From Bin5 sp965232575 (GTDB lineage Bacteria; Chloroflexota; Anaerolineae; Caldilineales; Caldilineaceae): a stretch of DNA of 64,000 bases. The notes under the pieces were generated by a model. It made no database searches. It was given only the letters and a program-made list of their open reading frames with translations, and had not been told where the DNA came from. The stretch is from positions 868,001 through 932,000 of the forward strand of contig CBDDPZ010000009.1 of NCBI GenBank assembly GCA_965232575.1, in the 5' to 3' direction. Positions 15,846-24,015 of the stretch are shown piece after piece (within the stretch, counting starts at the first letter, position 1; the number at the start of each line of letters is the position of its first letter). Both the position numbers and the translations under genes were made by a program.

Positions 15846-15874
15846 ACTTTAGTCAACTTTGTGTTCCTTGTCAA
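15846..15874 (-). promoter_or_regulatory. sigma70-type promoter for P450
   Basis: Minus-strand -35 TTGACA (15869-15874), a 17-bp spacer and -10 TAAAGT (15846-15851), about 130 nt before the P450 start codon. Confidence 0.6.
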
Positions 15875-15959
15875 CAAATGAATGTCCCAGTTCGGGGACA
15901 ATTCTTGTTGAAACGCCTACGAATGCAAAAGATTTTCACGGTCATTGCCCCCTAAAGTA

Positions 15960-15986
15960 CAAGGCCCCGTCGATGACGGGGCCTTG
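15960..15986 (-). terminator. hairpin terminator of tiny-ORF unit
   Basis: A perfect 12-bp stem (CAAGGCCCCGTC with its complement) and a 3-nt loop, followed on the minus strand by TACTTTA. The T tract is short, but the stem is very strong. It closes the 19-codon ORF transcript and separates it from the P450 promoter. Confidence 0.65.
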
Positions 15987-15992
15987 CGGCGT

Positions 15993-16086
15993 CTGGTCCG
16001 ATAGCATTACTTAGAGAACAATCTTTCGAGGTGATGCTACCGGACCAGTACTGCTACTACCGTTATCCATAGGGCATCACCTCCTT
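15993..16086 (-). promoter_or_regulatory. competing RNA hairpins over the Shine-Dalgarno of a 19-codon ORF
   Basis: Hairpin A pairs GAGGTGATGC of the Shine-Dalgarno region (16074-16083) with GCATCACCTC inside the ORF (16028-16037), 10 bp without mismatch. Hairpin B pairs 16034-16048 with 15993-16007 over 15 bp. B is fully paired in minus-strand RNA through one G-U wobble but has an A-C mismatch in plus-strand RNA, which favours the minus strand. The two share 16034-16037, so they compete. Hairpin A would hide the ribosome site. Confidence 0.55.
16011..16070 (-). CDS. 19-residue peptide ORF with perfect Shine-Dalgarno
   Basis: ATG-to-TAA ORF encoding 19 residues that start MDNGSSSTGP and end RKIVL. 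It is preceded by AAGGAGGTGAT (16076-16086), a match to the whole anti-Shine-Dalgarno of 16S rRNA, at good spacing. It has its own consensus promoter upstream and a strong hairpin downstream, which is the layout of a small expressed gene. There are no Cys, Trp, Tyr or His residues and no run of regulatory codons apart from three serines. It may be a small protein, a leader peptide, or an ORF used only to control RNA folding. Function is unknown. Confidence 0.5.
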   Translation of the reverse strand: MDNGSSSTGPVASPRKIVL

Positions 16087-16105
16087 ATGTTAGAGATACG
16101 CTGAC

Positions 16106-16134
16106 AGTATTTCATAGATTCTGAACATTGTCAA
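16106..16134 (-). promoter_or_regulatory. consensus promoter of tiny-ORF unit
   Basis: Minus-strand -35 TTGACA (16129-16134), a 17-bp spacer and -10 AATACT (16106-16111). The Shine-Dalgarno of the 19-codon ORF lies about 20 nt downstream of the -10. Confidence 0.7.
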
Positions 16135-16194
16135 ACCCGGAAGTTGAAGAAAGCCGGGACCGACTGCGTAAGGAGAGGAAAACGGGCTTCAGTT

Positions 16195-16223
16195 TTGGAG
16201 TCGGCAACTTCAATGCTTATAAT
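16195..16223 (+). promoter_or_regulatory. probable promoter of secD-secF
   Basis: Perfect -10 TATAAT (16218-16223) with 17 bp to a weak -35 TTGGAG (16195-16200). It would give a leader of about 200 nt before secD. It is divergent from the tiny-ORF promoter 60 bp away. Confidence 0.5.
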
Positions 16224-16430
16224 GGATAGGATTGCGTTCCTGTAGCGGCCGTCATTGTTCCGTCTTCCGTTGGAAATTCCGACACCTGTGGGGCGGCACC
16301 AGACCAACTCGGTCTATTGAAACACAGGGATAAACAGTCTTGATGGCTTCGCGAGAGCGCCTGTGAAGACAACTCCGGGGCCTCGAAATGGGAATCGCAG
16401 CGCGAAATTTGCAATACATAAAGGTTTCTT

Positions 16431-17831
16431 ATGCGCAATCAGATTGTATACGTGGTGCTCATCCTGTGCCTCTTTGCGGGCTCACTGTTTGTGGCGCTCC
16501 CGCTCGACCACCCGGCCTGGCTTGAGGAAAGCCTTGCACCGGGGATTAACACACAGCGCGATATCCGCGAACTGACGCTGGGGCTGGATTTGAAGGGCGG
16601 AACCCAGGTCCTGCTCGAGGCAGAAATAAGCGAGGACCAGCCCCTGCCCGAAGACGCCCTCAATTCAGCCAAGATTATCGTTGAGCAGAGAGTGAACGGT
16701 CTGGGCCTCGCCGAGCCGACCGTTCAATTGCAGGGCGAGCGACGCATGATCGTCGAACTGCCTGGCGTCAAGAATCCAGACCAGGCCATCGAGACCATAC
16801 GCTCTACCGGTCAGTTGGAGTTTGTGGATCTTGGCGGACGCCCGGTCCGTCCCGATGACTTCATCAATACGACCAACCGGCCCAGCGCAGTCGTAGCCTT
16901 GCAGGAAGCGATTTCTGCCGGAGAAGCCGCGCCCCAGTCGATTCCGTTCCCAGAAGAAACGTTCGAAACGATCATGACAGGCGACATCCTCCAGGCTGTG
17001 GTCGCAACGCAGGATGAGTATACGTTCTGGCAGATCCAGTTTGATCTGAAGAGCGAGAGCAGCGGCGACTTCTTTACCTACACCCGCGATAACATCGGTG
17101 AGGTCCTGGCGATTGTTCTGGACGGGCGCGTTCTGTCGACTCCAGTCATAAATGCCGCTATTAACGACAACGGCGTCATCACAGGCGACTTTTCGCAAGA
17201 GGAAGCGGAAAGCCTGGCCATTCAGATGCGCTACGGCGCCTTGCCTATTCCTCTTGAAGTCGTAGATGTCAGGACAATCGGCGCCAGCCTGGGCCAGGAT
17301 TCGATTGACCGCAGCTTACAGGCCGGAATTGTCGGAGGCGCCCTGGTGCTGCTTTTCATGGTTCTTTTGTACCGCCTGCCTGGGATTCTCGCCACAGTTG
17401 CCCTGGCGATCTATGTGACATTGAATCTTGCCATGTACAAACTGATGCCAGTAACCCTCACTCTGCCTGGCATCGCTGGCTTCATTCTCTCAATCGGCAT
17501 GGCTGTTGATGCCAATATTCTGATCTTTGAACGCATGAAGGAAGAACTGCGCAGCGGCCGATCGTTGCGGCTTGCTGTCGAAACCGGGTTCAGCCGCGCC
17601 TGGCCGGCGATTCGTGACGGAAACCTGTCGACGCTGATTTCATGCGCTGTACTGTACTGGTTTGGCAATAATTTCGGCGCCAGTGTAGTAAAGGGCTTTG
17701 CCATCACGCTTTCGGTTGGTGTGTTGCTGTCGATGTTCACAGCCGTATTCGTCACGCGCACATTTATGCGCAGCTTTCTCTCGAGCCAAGGCGAAGGGCC
17801 CCTTGGAAGCCGCGGTTTGCTAGGGTACTGA
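16431..17831 (+). CDS. secD: protein-export membrane protein SecD
   Basis: 466-residue subunit of the SecDF complex, which uses the proton gradient to assist SecYEG-dependent export. An N-terminal membrane segment (about 5-24) is followed by the diagnostic LGLDLKGGTQVLLEAE and a large extracytoplasmic domain. The C-terminal half (about 290-455) has the multi-span region with LPGIAGFILSIGMAVDANILIFERMKEE, the conserved VDANILIFER motif of SecD/SecF. The extracytoplasmic part is shorter than in Escherichia coli, as is common outside proteobacteria. AAAGG precedes the ATG. secF follows after 124 nt, so the two form a unit. Confidence 0.96.
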   Translation: MRNQIVYVVLILCLFAGSLFVALPLDHPAWLEESLAPGINTQRDIRELTLGLDLKGGTQVLLEAEISEDQPLPEDALNSAKIIVEQRVNGLGLAEPTVQLQGERRMIVELPGVKNPDQAIETIRSTGQLEFVDLGGRPVRPDDFINTTNRPSAVVALQEAISAGEAAPQSIPFPEETFETIMTGDILQAVVATQDEYTFWQIQFDLKSESSGDFFTYTRDNIGEVLAIVLDGRVLSTPVINAAINDNGVITGDFSQEEAESLAIQMRYGALPIPLEVVDVRTIGASLGQDSIDRSLQAGIVGGALVLLFMVLLYRLPGILATVALAIYVTLNLAMYKLMPVTLTLPGIAGFILSIGMAVDANILIFERMKEELRSGRSLRLAVETGFSRAWPAIRDGNLSTLISCAVLYWFGNNFGASVVKGFAITLSVGVLLSMFTAVFVTRTFMRSFLSSQGEGPLGSRGLLGY

Positions 17832-17955
17832 CTCCGGCATCGCTGAACCTGCCGTCTCCATCACAAAATGCCCTGGCAGATTGGCCGAGTAGGTTAGCTA
17901 AGAAGGCTTCAACGCAATTGTCGAATTCTTGCATAGTGTGACAATTGCCAGAAAT

Positions 17956-18918
17956 ATGAAAGAGTATCTCATGTACCGTTTGGTTGAACGTCGCAGGCTC
18001 TGGTTTCTGATTTCCTTGTTTGGAGTTCTGCCGGGAATCCTTTTCATACTTTGGAACCTCTCCTCTGCCGGCACTCTCCTGCCCCTCAGTATCGATTACA
18101 CTGGCGGTACACAGTGGGAGATGCGTTTTTCCGAGCCGGTGGCGCCGACCGCACTGGGAAACGTCTTTGTCGAAGCCGGGTTCACCGACACCAAAGCATT
18201 TCACGTCGACGATGATCGCACCGTTCAGGTCAAGTTCAAGAATATCGACATGGCCCAGAAAGAAGTGATCGAGCAAGCGATCGTCGAGCAGTTCGGAGAG
18301 TTTGACGAGCGGCTCTATCGCAGCATTGGACCTGCCATTGGCGCAGAAGTAAGCCAGGCGGCTCTTCTCGCGGTAATCGCTGCCTCGGTCCTGATCCTGG
18401 CCTATATCGCTCTGGCCTTCCGAGAGATATCACACCCGTTTCGCTATGGGGTCGCGGCGATTGTGGCGCTTGTGCACGATGTCCTGATCACCGTTTCCTT
18501 CCTTTCTATCATGAACCTTGTGCTCGGTTGGGAGTTGGATGCCCTCTTCCTGACGGCCACGTTGACCGTCATAGGCTTCAGCGTCAACGACACGATCGTT
18601 ATTTTCGACAGAATTCGCGAAAACCTGCGCCGTCACCGCGGTGAGCCGTTGGCGACAGTTGCGAACCGCAGCATTATCGAGACGGCTCAGCGTTCCATTG
18701 CAACACAGGTGACAGCGCTCCTGGTGCTGGCGGCCATTCTGATCTTTGGCGGGAGCACGTTACGCATCTTCATGGCGACATTGATTATCGGCCTCGTGTC
18801 CGGAACCTACAGTTCCATATTTACTGCCACACCGCTCGTCGTGGCCTGGGAAGAAGGCTCTTTCCTCCCCAGGGCAAGAAAGTCTGTCAGCGCCAGGGAA
18901 CAGACGGCGACTGCATAG
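17956..18918 (+). CDS. secF: protein-export membrane protein SecF
   Basis: 320 residues from the ATG at 17956; an upstream in-frame ATG-like start adds 9 residues and a later ATG at 17971 is also possible. After the first membrane segment comes the SecF signature SIDYTGGTQWEMRF. The multi-span part contains LTVIGFSVNDTIVIFDRIRENL, the conserved NDTIVIFDRIREN motif, and ends with a cytoplasmic tail. It partners with SecD encoded upstream in the same direction. A hairpin at 18954-18977 probably ends the transcript. Confidence 0.95.
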   Translation: MKEYLMYRLVERRRLWFLISLFGVLPGILFILWNLSSAGTLLPLSIDYTGGTQWEMRFSEPVAPTALGNVFVEAGFTDTKAFHVDDDRTVQVKFKNIDMAQKEVIEQAIVEQFGEFDERLYRSIGPAIGAEVSQAALLAVIAASVLILAYIALAFREISHPFRYGVAAIVALVHDVLITVSFLSIMNLVLGWELDALFLTATLTVIGFSVNDTIVIFDRIRENLRRHRGEPLATVANRSIIETAQRSIATQVTALLVLAAILIFGGSTLRIFMATLIIGLVSGTYSSIFTATPLVVAWEEGSFLPRARKSVSAREQTATA

Positions 18919-18953
18919 TACATAAGAATAGAATCATCAGGATTTCAGCGGGC

Positions 18954-18977
18954 CTTGGCCGGCGTCGCCCGGCCAAG
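18954..18977 (+). terminator. hairpin after secF
   Basis: A 9-bp perfect stem CTTGGCCGG/CCGGCCAAG with a 6-nt loop, 35 nt past the secF stop, followed by AAATCTCC. It lacks a good T run, so it may be only a partial terminator. Confidence 0.45.
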
Positions 18978-19154
18978 AAATCTCCCCAACCGTTGAAAAT
19001 GCAGCGGAAAGCAGCCTCCTTTCGCCACGGCTGCTGACCCGAACACATAAGCATATACCGAGACTGGTCCATTTGTGGCTCTGCCTAACCGCAGTTTCCA
19101 GCCATTTGCGTCAGACGCTCACAGACCATACACCGACTCCCGTCGGTTATTCGG

Positions 19155-20393
19155 ATGCCCAGTATGACAGTCAACAAGGTCGGGAATCGAGACTTTCCGA
19201 ACAGAGCCGCTTCAGATTCGATCTTTGGTCGAAACCTATTGGCTCTTTATTTCCCGTGCTTGATCCCTCTGTATTGCCTGATTGTACTCTTCCTGTGCGG
19301 GTTCGGGCCGCCGACGATAGTCGATCGAGACGTAGCTCCGCGCCAGCGGTACACCGTCGGCCAATTGCGTCAGATTCAGCGTGCGCAAACACCACCGCCC
19401 GAAATCAGTGCAGTGTCGGTCCTGGTTTACGATCTAGAGAGCAGTCGCGAACTCATGGAGAAGGCCGCTCATTTGCCAGTATCCCCCGCAAGCCTGGCAA
19501 AATTGATGACCGCCCTGCTCGTATTTGAACAGAACCGCCTCTCGGAACAGGTTACAATTCAACGGGCCGACCTAATCGGGGAGGCCACAATGGGCCTGGG
19601 TGAGGGAGAGGCGTTGCGAGTAGAGGATCTTCTGTGGGGGCTGTTGATACCAAGCGGCAATGACGCCGCCATGGCCCTGGCCCGCCATCACTCCGGCCAA
19701 GTCGAGGCGTTCGTTGATAACATGAATCTACGGGCCGGGGACTTAGGCATGCATGACACGCTATTCCGTAATCCCAATGGGTTCGACGCGGACGGTCAGG
19801 TCAGCAGTGCCCAGGATCTGTTGACCCTCGTCAAACTGCTTTGGGCGTATCCCCTCTTTCGCGAAATCGTTGGTACCTCTACGACGACGGTGGCGAACCG
19901 CGAACTACAGTCGACAAATCGTCTCTTGGGTTCCTACCCAGGCGTTAACGGGGTCAAGACCGGCACGACCCGGCAGAGCGGTCAGTCGTTGATCGCCGGC
20001 GTGGAAGAAAACGGCCATCAGCTTTTTGCTTTCGTGCTGGGAAGTTCGGATCGCTATCATGACATGAGACTGGTCCTGCAGGCAGTTCAGGGAAACTATA
20101 GCTGGGTCTCATTACACTTGCCTGAGCGCCCTACCGCTCTGGACCGGCTATTCGATGCCGAAGGCAATCGATGGTTTCTGCGTGCCGACGGAATAAATGT
20201 TAATCCGGCGGCGATCGAGGCGGGTCCATTCTTCGAGGCGTTGCTGGCCGGCTGGGAACGTCCGGAGCTACAGGTCTTCCGGCGCCTTCAGTCCCCGCTA
20301 ACAGGGATGTGGGCCACTGGCATACCGGCCGGCGTATTGGAATGGCGTTTGGGTGATACTTTGATTGCGACCCAGCGCCTTTTTGTTCAGTGA
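19155..20393 (+). CDS. D-alanyl-D-alanine carboxypeptidase (S11 family)
   Basis: 412-residue penicillin-binding-type serine peptidase that trims the terminal D-Ala of peptidoglycan stem peptides. It has a membrane anchor or signal segment at about 28-50, then the S11 domain: SLAK with nucleophile Ser113 and Lys116, SGN at 167-169, and KTG at 268-270. The C-terminal third is less conserved and may be a beta-rich membrane-association part. The start may be the fourth codon (another ATG). It implies a peptidoglycan-containing wall. Confidence 0.93.
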   Translation: MPSMTVNKVGNRDFPNRAASDSIFGRNLLALYFPCLIPLYCLIVLFLCGFGPPTIVDRDVAPRQRYTVGQLRQIQRAQTPPPEISAVSVLVYDLESSRELMEKAAHLPVSPASLAKLMTALLVFEQNRLSEQVTIQRADLIGEATMGLGEGEALRVEDLLWGLLIPSGNDAAMALARHHSGQVEAFVDNMNLRAGDLGMHDTLFRNPNGFDADGQVSSAQDLLTLVKLLWAYPLFREIVGTSTTTVANRELQSTNRLLGSYPGVNGVKTGTTRQSGQSLIAGVEENGHQLFAFVLGSSDRYHDMRLVLQAVQGNYSWVSLHLPERPTALDRLFDAEGNRWFLRADGINVNPAAIEAGPFFEALLAGWERPELQVFRRLQSPLTGMWATGIPAGVLEWRLGDTLIATQRLFVQ

Positions 20394-20460
20394 GGGAACG
20401 GCACAAGGGATCTTTGCCGCCTTCCTTCGGTATCACAAAGTAAATGGTTCTCGAAAGTAG

Positions 20461-21357
20461 ATGGTTGAAGAGCGACTGCAAAAAGTACTGGCTGCGGCCG
20501 GCATTGCCAGCCGCAGAGCAAGCGAAAAGCTGATAACCTCGGGACGCGTTCGCGTCGATGGCCAAGTTGTCACCACACTGGGAACGAAAGTGGACCCGGC
20601 CAGTGTTTCTGTTTCCGTTGACGGTCGTCCTATTCGATTTGCAGAGAATAATGTTTACTTCAGAGTCTACAAACCGCGGGGGATCCTGAGTGACATTGGT
20701 GGAGACACGCGCGGGCGCAGAACGGTTGCCCACCTGTTGCCTGGAGGCGCTGGCCGCGTATTCCCAGTTGGCCGGCTCGACCTGAACAGCGAGGGCCTTG
20801 TCATGTTGACGGACGACGGGGAGCTGACCAACAGACTGACCCACCCCCGCTTTGAGCATCCCAAGACATATTATGTTCTAGTGGCACAACGGCCATCCGC
20901 AGACGCGCTGGTTCGACTGCGGGAAGGGATTGAACTTGAAGGCGGTCGAACCGCGCCGGCCCGCGTCGATATCGCGGACGGGCTGCCGGCTCGGCTGGTA
21001 CTTGACAAGGGCAATCAGACCTTCGCCGCGGCTCCTGCCGAGGGTTGGAAAAACTCGCCACCCGAAAAAGGTGTTTGGCTGCGAATAGTCTTGCGGGAGG
21101 GGAAGAAACGACAGATTCGACATATGACAGCTGCGGTCGGGATCGAATTGAGACGGCTTATTCGCTGGTCCATAGGACCGCTTACTCTGGAAGGCCTACA
21201 GCCCGGCATGTCCAGGGCGTTGACGCCAGGCGAGGTATACGCGCTTAAGCAAATGGTGGGCAAAGGCTCGATCAGACGCTCGTCGAGAGGACGTCCCGGT
21301 AAGAAAGCCAACCGATCGCGCTCGAAGCGGCGTTCTTCACTGCGAAACAGGCGTTGA
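20461..21357 (+). CDS. rluB: RluB/RsuA-family rRNA pseudouridine synthase
   Basis: 298 residues with an N-terminal S4 RNA-binding domain (1-60, with GIASRRASEKLI) and a pseudouridine synthase domain. The catalytic motif is VGRLDLNSEGLVMLTDDGEL, Asp107 being the nucleophile, preceded by KPRGILSD. A basic C-terminal tail (about 272-298), rich in Arg, Lys and Ser, probably aids rRNA binding. The rluB-then-cmk order is common in bacteria. The family isomerises a uridine in 23S or 16S rRNA; exact position specificity (RluB, RluE/F or RsuA) is not certain. Confidence 0.9.
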   Translation: MVEERLQKVLAAAGIASRRASEKLITSGRVRVDGQVVTTLGTKVDPASVSVSVDGRPIRFAENNVYFRVYKPRGILSDIGGDTRGRRTVAHLLPGGAGRVFPVGRLDLNSEGLVMLTDDGELTNRLTHPRFEHPKTYYVLVAQRPSADALVRLREGIELEGGRTAPARVDIADGLPARLVLDKGNQTFAAAPAEGWKNSPPEKGVWLRIVLREGKKRQIRHMTAAVGIELRRLIRWSIGPLTLEGLQPGMSRALTPGEVYALKQMVGKGSIRRSSRGRPGKKANRSRSKRRSSLRNRR

Positions 21358-21520
21358 GGTACTGAGTTTGAGTTGGCCGCGCCCCCCGGGGTTTCAGGAA
21401 TCTGACTGAAAGCAAGCCCGACCACTTTGTCATTATGTTTTGTCCTCGCCGACTTGACCATCCAGCCGGATTGGACACCGGCCCGTTTCGCGAACAACTC
21501 CTCTTTCTCAGGTAATCGCG

Positions 21521-22294
21521 GTGAATGCGATAACGATTGATGGTCCAGCAGCATCCGGGAAGAGCACGGTCGGTTTCCAGGTAGGCCAACTCCTGGACTT
21601 CCTCTTCTTTGATACCGGAGTCATGTATCGGGCTGTCGCATGGGCCGTATTGGACAAGGGCATTGATAGCACCGATAGTGTTGCTGTTGGCCGCATTGCC
21701 GAACAGTTGACTATTGGAGTCAATGCGCCTAGCGACGCAGAGTCAGATGGCCGCCAGGCGACGATTCAGATCGGTGAATTGGATGTTACCTGGTCCATTC
21801 GCAGCCCTCAAGTCGACGGCATCGTCTCGGTCGTGGCTGCGAACAGCCATGTCAGGCAGGACCTGAGCCGGAAACAGCGTCGCATCGGACTGGAGCACGG
21901 ATCGGGGGCCGCCGGAAAGGCTGGGATAGTCATGGTGGGCCGGGATATCGGCACAGTCGTCCTTCCTGAGGCCCCCCTTAAGATATACCTGGAGGCGCCG
22001 CTGGAAGAGCGGGCGAGGCGCCGTTTTCGTGAGCTTGCCGACCGGGGGAAAGAGAGCGACTTTGACGTAATTGTTGAGGATATGCGGCTTCGGGACCACA
22101 TCGACAGCGAGCGAGCGGTTGCGCCTCTTCGTCCTGCCGAGGACGCGCACCGGATCCAGACGGACGGCGCTACCGTCCGGGAGGTAGTCGAACAGATTCT
22201 CACACTCGCCGCCAAGCTCCTGGATGTCACCCCGGTTTCTACGGGCGACCCGAACGTTCCTTTCGAAGGCGATTCAAGTATTAATTTGGTTTAA
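21521..22294 (+). CDS. cmk: cytidylate kinase
   Basis: 257-residue CMP/dCMP kinase starting at GTG. The P-loop GPAASGKST lies at residues 8-16. FFDTGVMYRAVAW (nucleotide monophosphate binding) and GRDIGTVVLPEAPLKIYLEA follow, then the lid segment RARRRFRELADRG and RDHIDSERAVAPLRPAEDA. All are standard for Cmk. The C-terminus extends about 25 residues beyond the usual end. It produces CDP for RNA, DNA and phospholipid synthesis. The position after a pseudouridine synthase gene is typical. Confidence 0.95.
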   Translation: MNAITIDGPAASGKSTVGFQVGQLLDFLFFDTGVMYRAVAWAVLDKGIDSTDSVAVGRIAEQLTIGVNAPSDAESDGRQATIQIGELDVTWSIRSPQVDGIVSVVAANSHVRQDLSRKQRRIGLEHGSGAAGKAGIVMVGRDIGTVVLPEAPLKIYLEAPLEERARRRFRELADRGKESDFDVIVEDMRLRDHIDSERAVAPLRPAEDAHRIQTDGATVREVVEQILTLAAKLLDVTPVSTGDPNVPFEGDSSINLV

Positions 22295-22485
22295 GAAGTG
22301 GGCCTTATACCGTTGGCGTTCTTCTCGCGACCTTCCCCGTTCCTCTCATTCAATCCCTCTGTCTACTCATTTCAACCCGGTTTGCTATCGCTGCGGCTGT
22401 CACCAGATTGTGGTATGATGACAGGCAGTTTTGGCGAATTCTCTTAGGCTGTCGGCAGTTCAATTCAGCGCCAAGGAGCAGGAAA

Positions 22486-23454
22486 ATGGCCGCGCTGACG
22501 AATGAGCAGAAACTTGAGATGTTTTACTGGATGGTCCTGGCTCGGACTTTTGATGAGGGCATGGTTTCGCTATGGAAGCAAGGCCGGGGATTGGGGGGGA
22601 CATTCAGCCAGCGAGGCCATGAGGCCGTCAGCGTCGGCTCCGCCTACGCGCTGGCTCCGGAGGATATCATTGCCCCGATGCACCGCGACATCGGCGCCTA
22701 TTTTCTTAGGGGGCTGACGCCGCGCCGCGTCTTTGGCAACCTGCTGGGCAAAGTAACAGGCGTATCGGGCGGGCGGGACGCCAACATTCACGGCATGGGT
22801 GATCTGAGCCTGAATATCGTTGGGTACATCAGTCACATTCCCATGTCGATGCCGATCACACTGGGCGTTGCCATGACCCTAAAGCTGCGGAACGAGGCAC
22901 GGGTCGCGATGACTTATGTGGGTGACGGCGGCAGCAGCGCCGGCCTCTGGCACGAAACGCTCAATATGGCCGCCCTCTACAATGCACCCTACGTATTGAT
23001 AGTAGAAAACAACCAGTACGCCTACTCCACCCATGTCTCCGATCAGCTGCCAATCGAAGACATTGCGGACCGCGCGTCCGGCTACAACATGCCAGGGACT
23101 ATCGTAGACGGAAATGATGTCGAAGCTGTATATCTGGCGACTTGCGATGCTGTGGTCAGGGCAAGGCAAGGAGGCGGCCCCTCGCTCATCGAAGCCAAAA
23201 CCATGCGCATGATGGGCCACGCCATCCATGACGGCGCCGAATACGTGCCGCGGGAGCTACTGGCTAAGTGGGAGAAAAAAGACCCGATCGCTCGCTATCA
23301 GGCCAGACTGCTCGCTGACGAGGTGGCGGACGAGGAAGAATTGAATGAGATTCGCCAGCGCGCTGCGGTTGAAATCGAAGACGCCATCGAATTCGCCGAA
23401 GCCAGCCCGTTCCCCGACCCGGCCTCTGTCGAAGAGGGCGTATACGCACCTTGA
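22486..23454 (+). CDS. thiamine-diphosphate dehydrogenase E1 component, alpha subunit
   Basis: 322 residues from the ATG at 22486, which has AAGGAG upstream; the frame is open further 5' without a good start. The TPP-binding motif is clear: GDGGSSAGLWHETLNMAALY followed after the usual distance by IVENNQYAYST. RTMR-like phosphorylation-loop sequence appears as TMRMMGHAIHDGAEYVP. It belongs to the pyruvate/branched-chain/acetoin dehydrogenase E1-alpha family, which needs a beta subunit. No E1-beta, E2 or E3 gene is next to it, so the substrate cannot be assigned. A strong terminator follows. Confidence 0.9.
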   Translation: MAALTNEQKLEMFYWMVLARTFDEGMVSLWKQGRGLGGTFSQRGHEAVSVGSAYALAPEDIIAPMHRDIGAYFLRGLTPRRVFGNLLGKVTGVSGGRDANIHGMGDLSLNIVGYISHIPMSMPITLGVAMTLKLRNEARVAMTYVGDGGSSAGLWHETLNMAALYNAPYVLIVENNQYAYSTHVSDQLPIEDIADRASGYNMPGTIVDGNDVEAVYLATCDAVVRARQGGGPSLIEAKTMRMMGHAIHDGAEYVPRELLAKWEKKDPIARYQARLLADEVADEEELNEIRQRAAVEIEDAIEFAEASPFPDPASVEEGVYAP

Positions 23455-23552
23455 AGTCGAAGGCTGTGTAGCGGCCTGTGGTCGATATTGACTCCAGGCT
23501 GCCTCCGGAAAAGTTCAGGAATTCGGCGCATCCAGCATAAAACAATGCTCTT

Positions 23553-23584
23553 CGCCGGCCGCGATTCGGCCGGCGATTTTGTTT
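23553..23584 (+). terminator. rho-independent terminator after E1-alpha
   Basis: GC-rich stem CGCCGGCC/GGCCGGCG with a short loop, followed by ATTTTGTTT on the plus strand, about 100 nt after the stop codon. Confidence 0.8.
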
Positions 23585-23746
23585 GGAAAACACACATACA
23601 CTTGTCTGTTGTCAATAACGAGACGCTCAGTGTTCTGCCCAGGTGATGAAGCGCTCTAAGCTGTGACTCAGAGAGTTAAATGGTCACTCCAGTAGCCGTC
23701 CATAGGCTATTCGAACGTGTTCAGGCCCTTCTGCACAGGGGCGAAA

Positions 23747-23890
23747 CACATGCCGTTATCGATATTCTGCGAAGGCGGCAATGCCGGCAACCAGTCAATG
23801 ACGATCATTGTACGGTCCCTGGCGCTCGGCCAGATCGATCTGAAGGACTTCTGGGCTGTTTTCCGGCACGAGCTCGGCGTCGACAGTCTG
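23747..23890 (+). pseudogene. fragment of MgtE-type magnesium transporter
   Basis: About 48 codons that read PLSIFCEGGNAGNQS followed by MTIIVRSLALGQIDLKDFW and RHELG. The GGNAGxQS motif, the following RxLALG segment and the DLKDFWxVFRxELGV part match a central membrane segment of MgtE. No other MgtE part is recognisable on either side, and the surrounding 561-nt gap (23455-24015) has no further gene. This is a decayed remnant. Confidence 0.7.
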
Positions 23891-24015
23891 CTAGGAAAAT
23901 CCCATTGCCCCTCACAACGGGGTACAGGAACTCCGACGACAGTCCAAAAGCTGCTCATTAAGTGAAATTGACCGAGAATGCTCCGTCCTCCATTTCTTTC
24001 TCTGTGTCGCCAGTC

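Noticed and set aside
14334..16070. Tiny ORF plus P450 as a biarylitide-like cyclic peptide pathway
   Set aside because: Known P450-crosslinked tiny peptides need Tyr, Trp or His; this 19-residue peptide has none, and a terminator and a second promoter separate it from the P450.
16076..16086. ATCACCTCCTT identical to the 3' end of 16S rRNA
   Set aside because: No other rRNA-like sequence is nearby; on the minus strand it is simply a full-length Shine-Dalgarno before an ATG.
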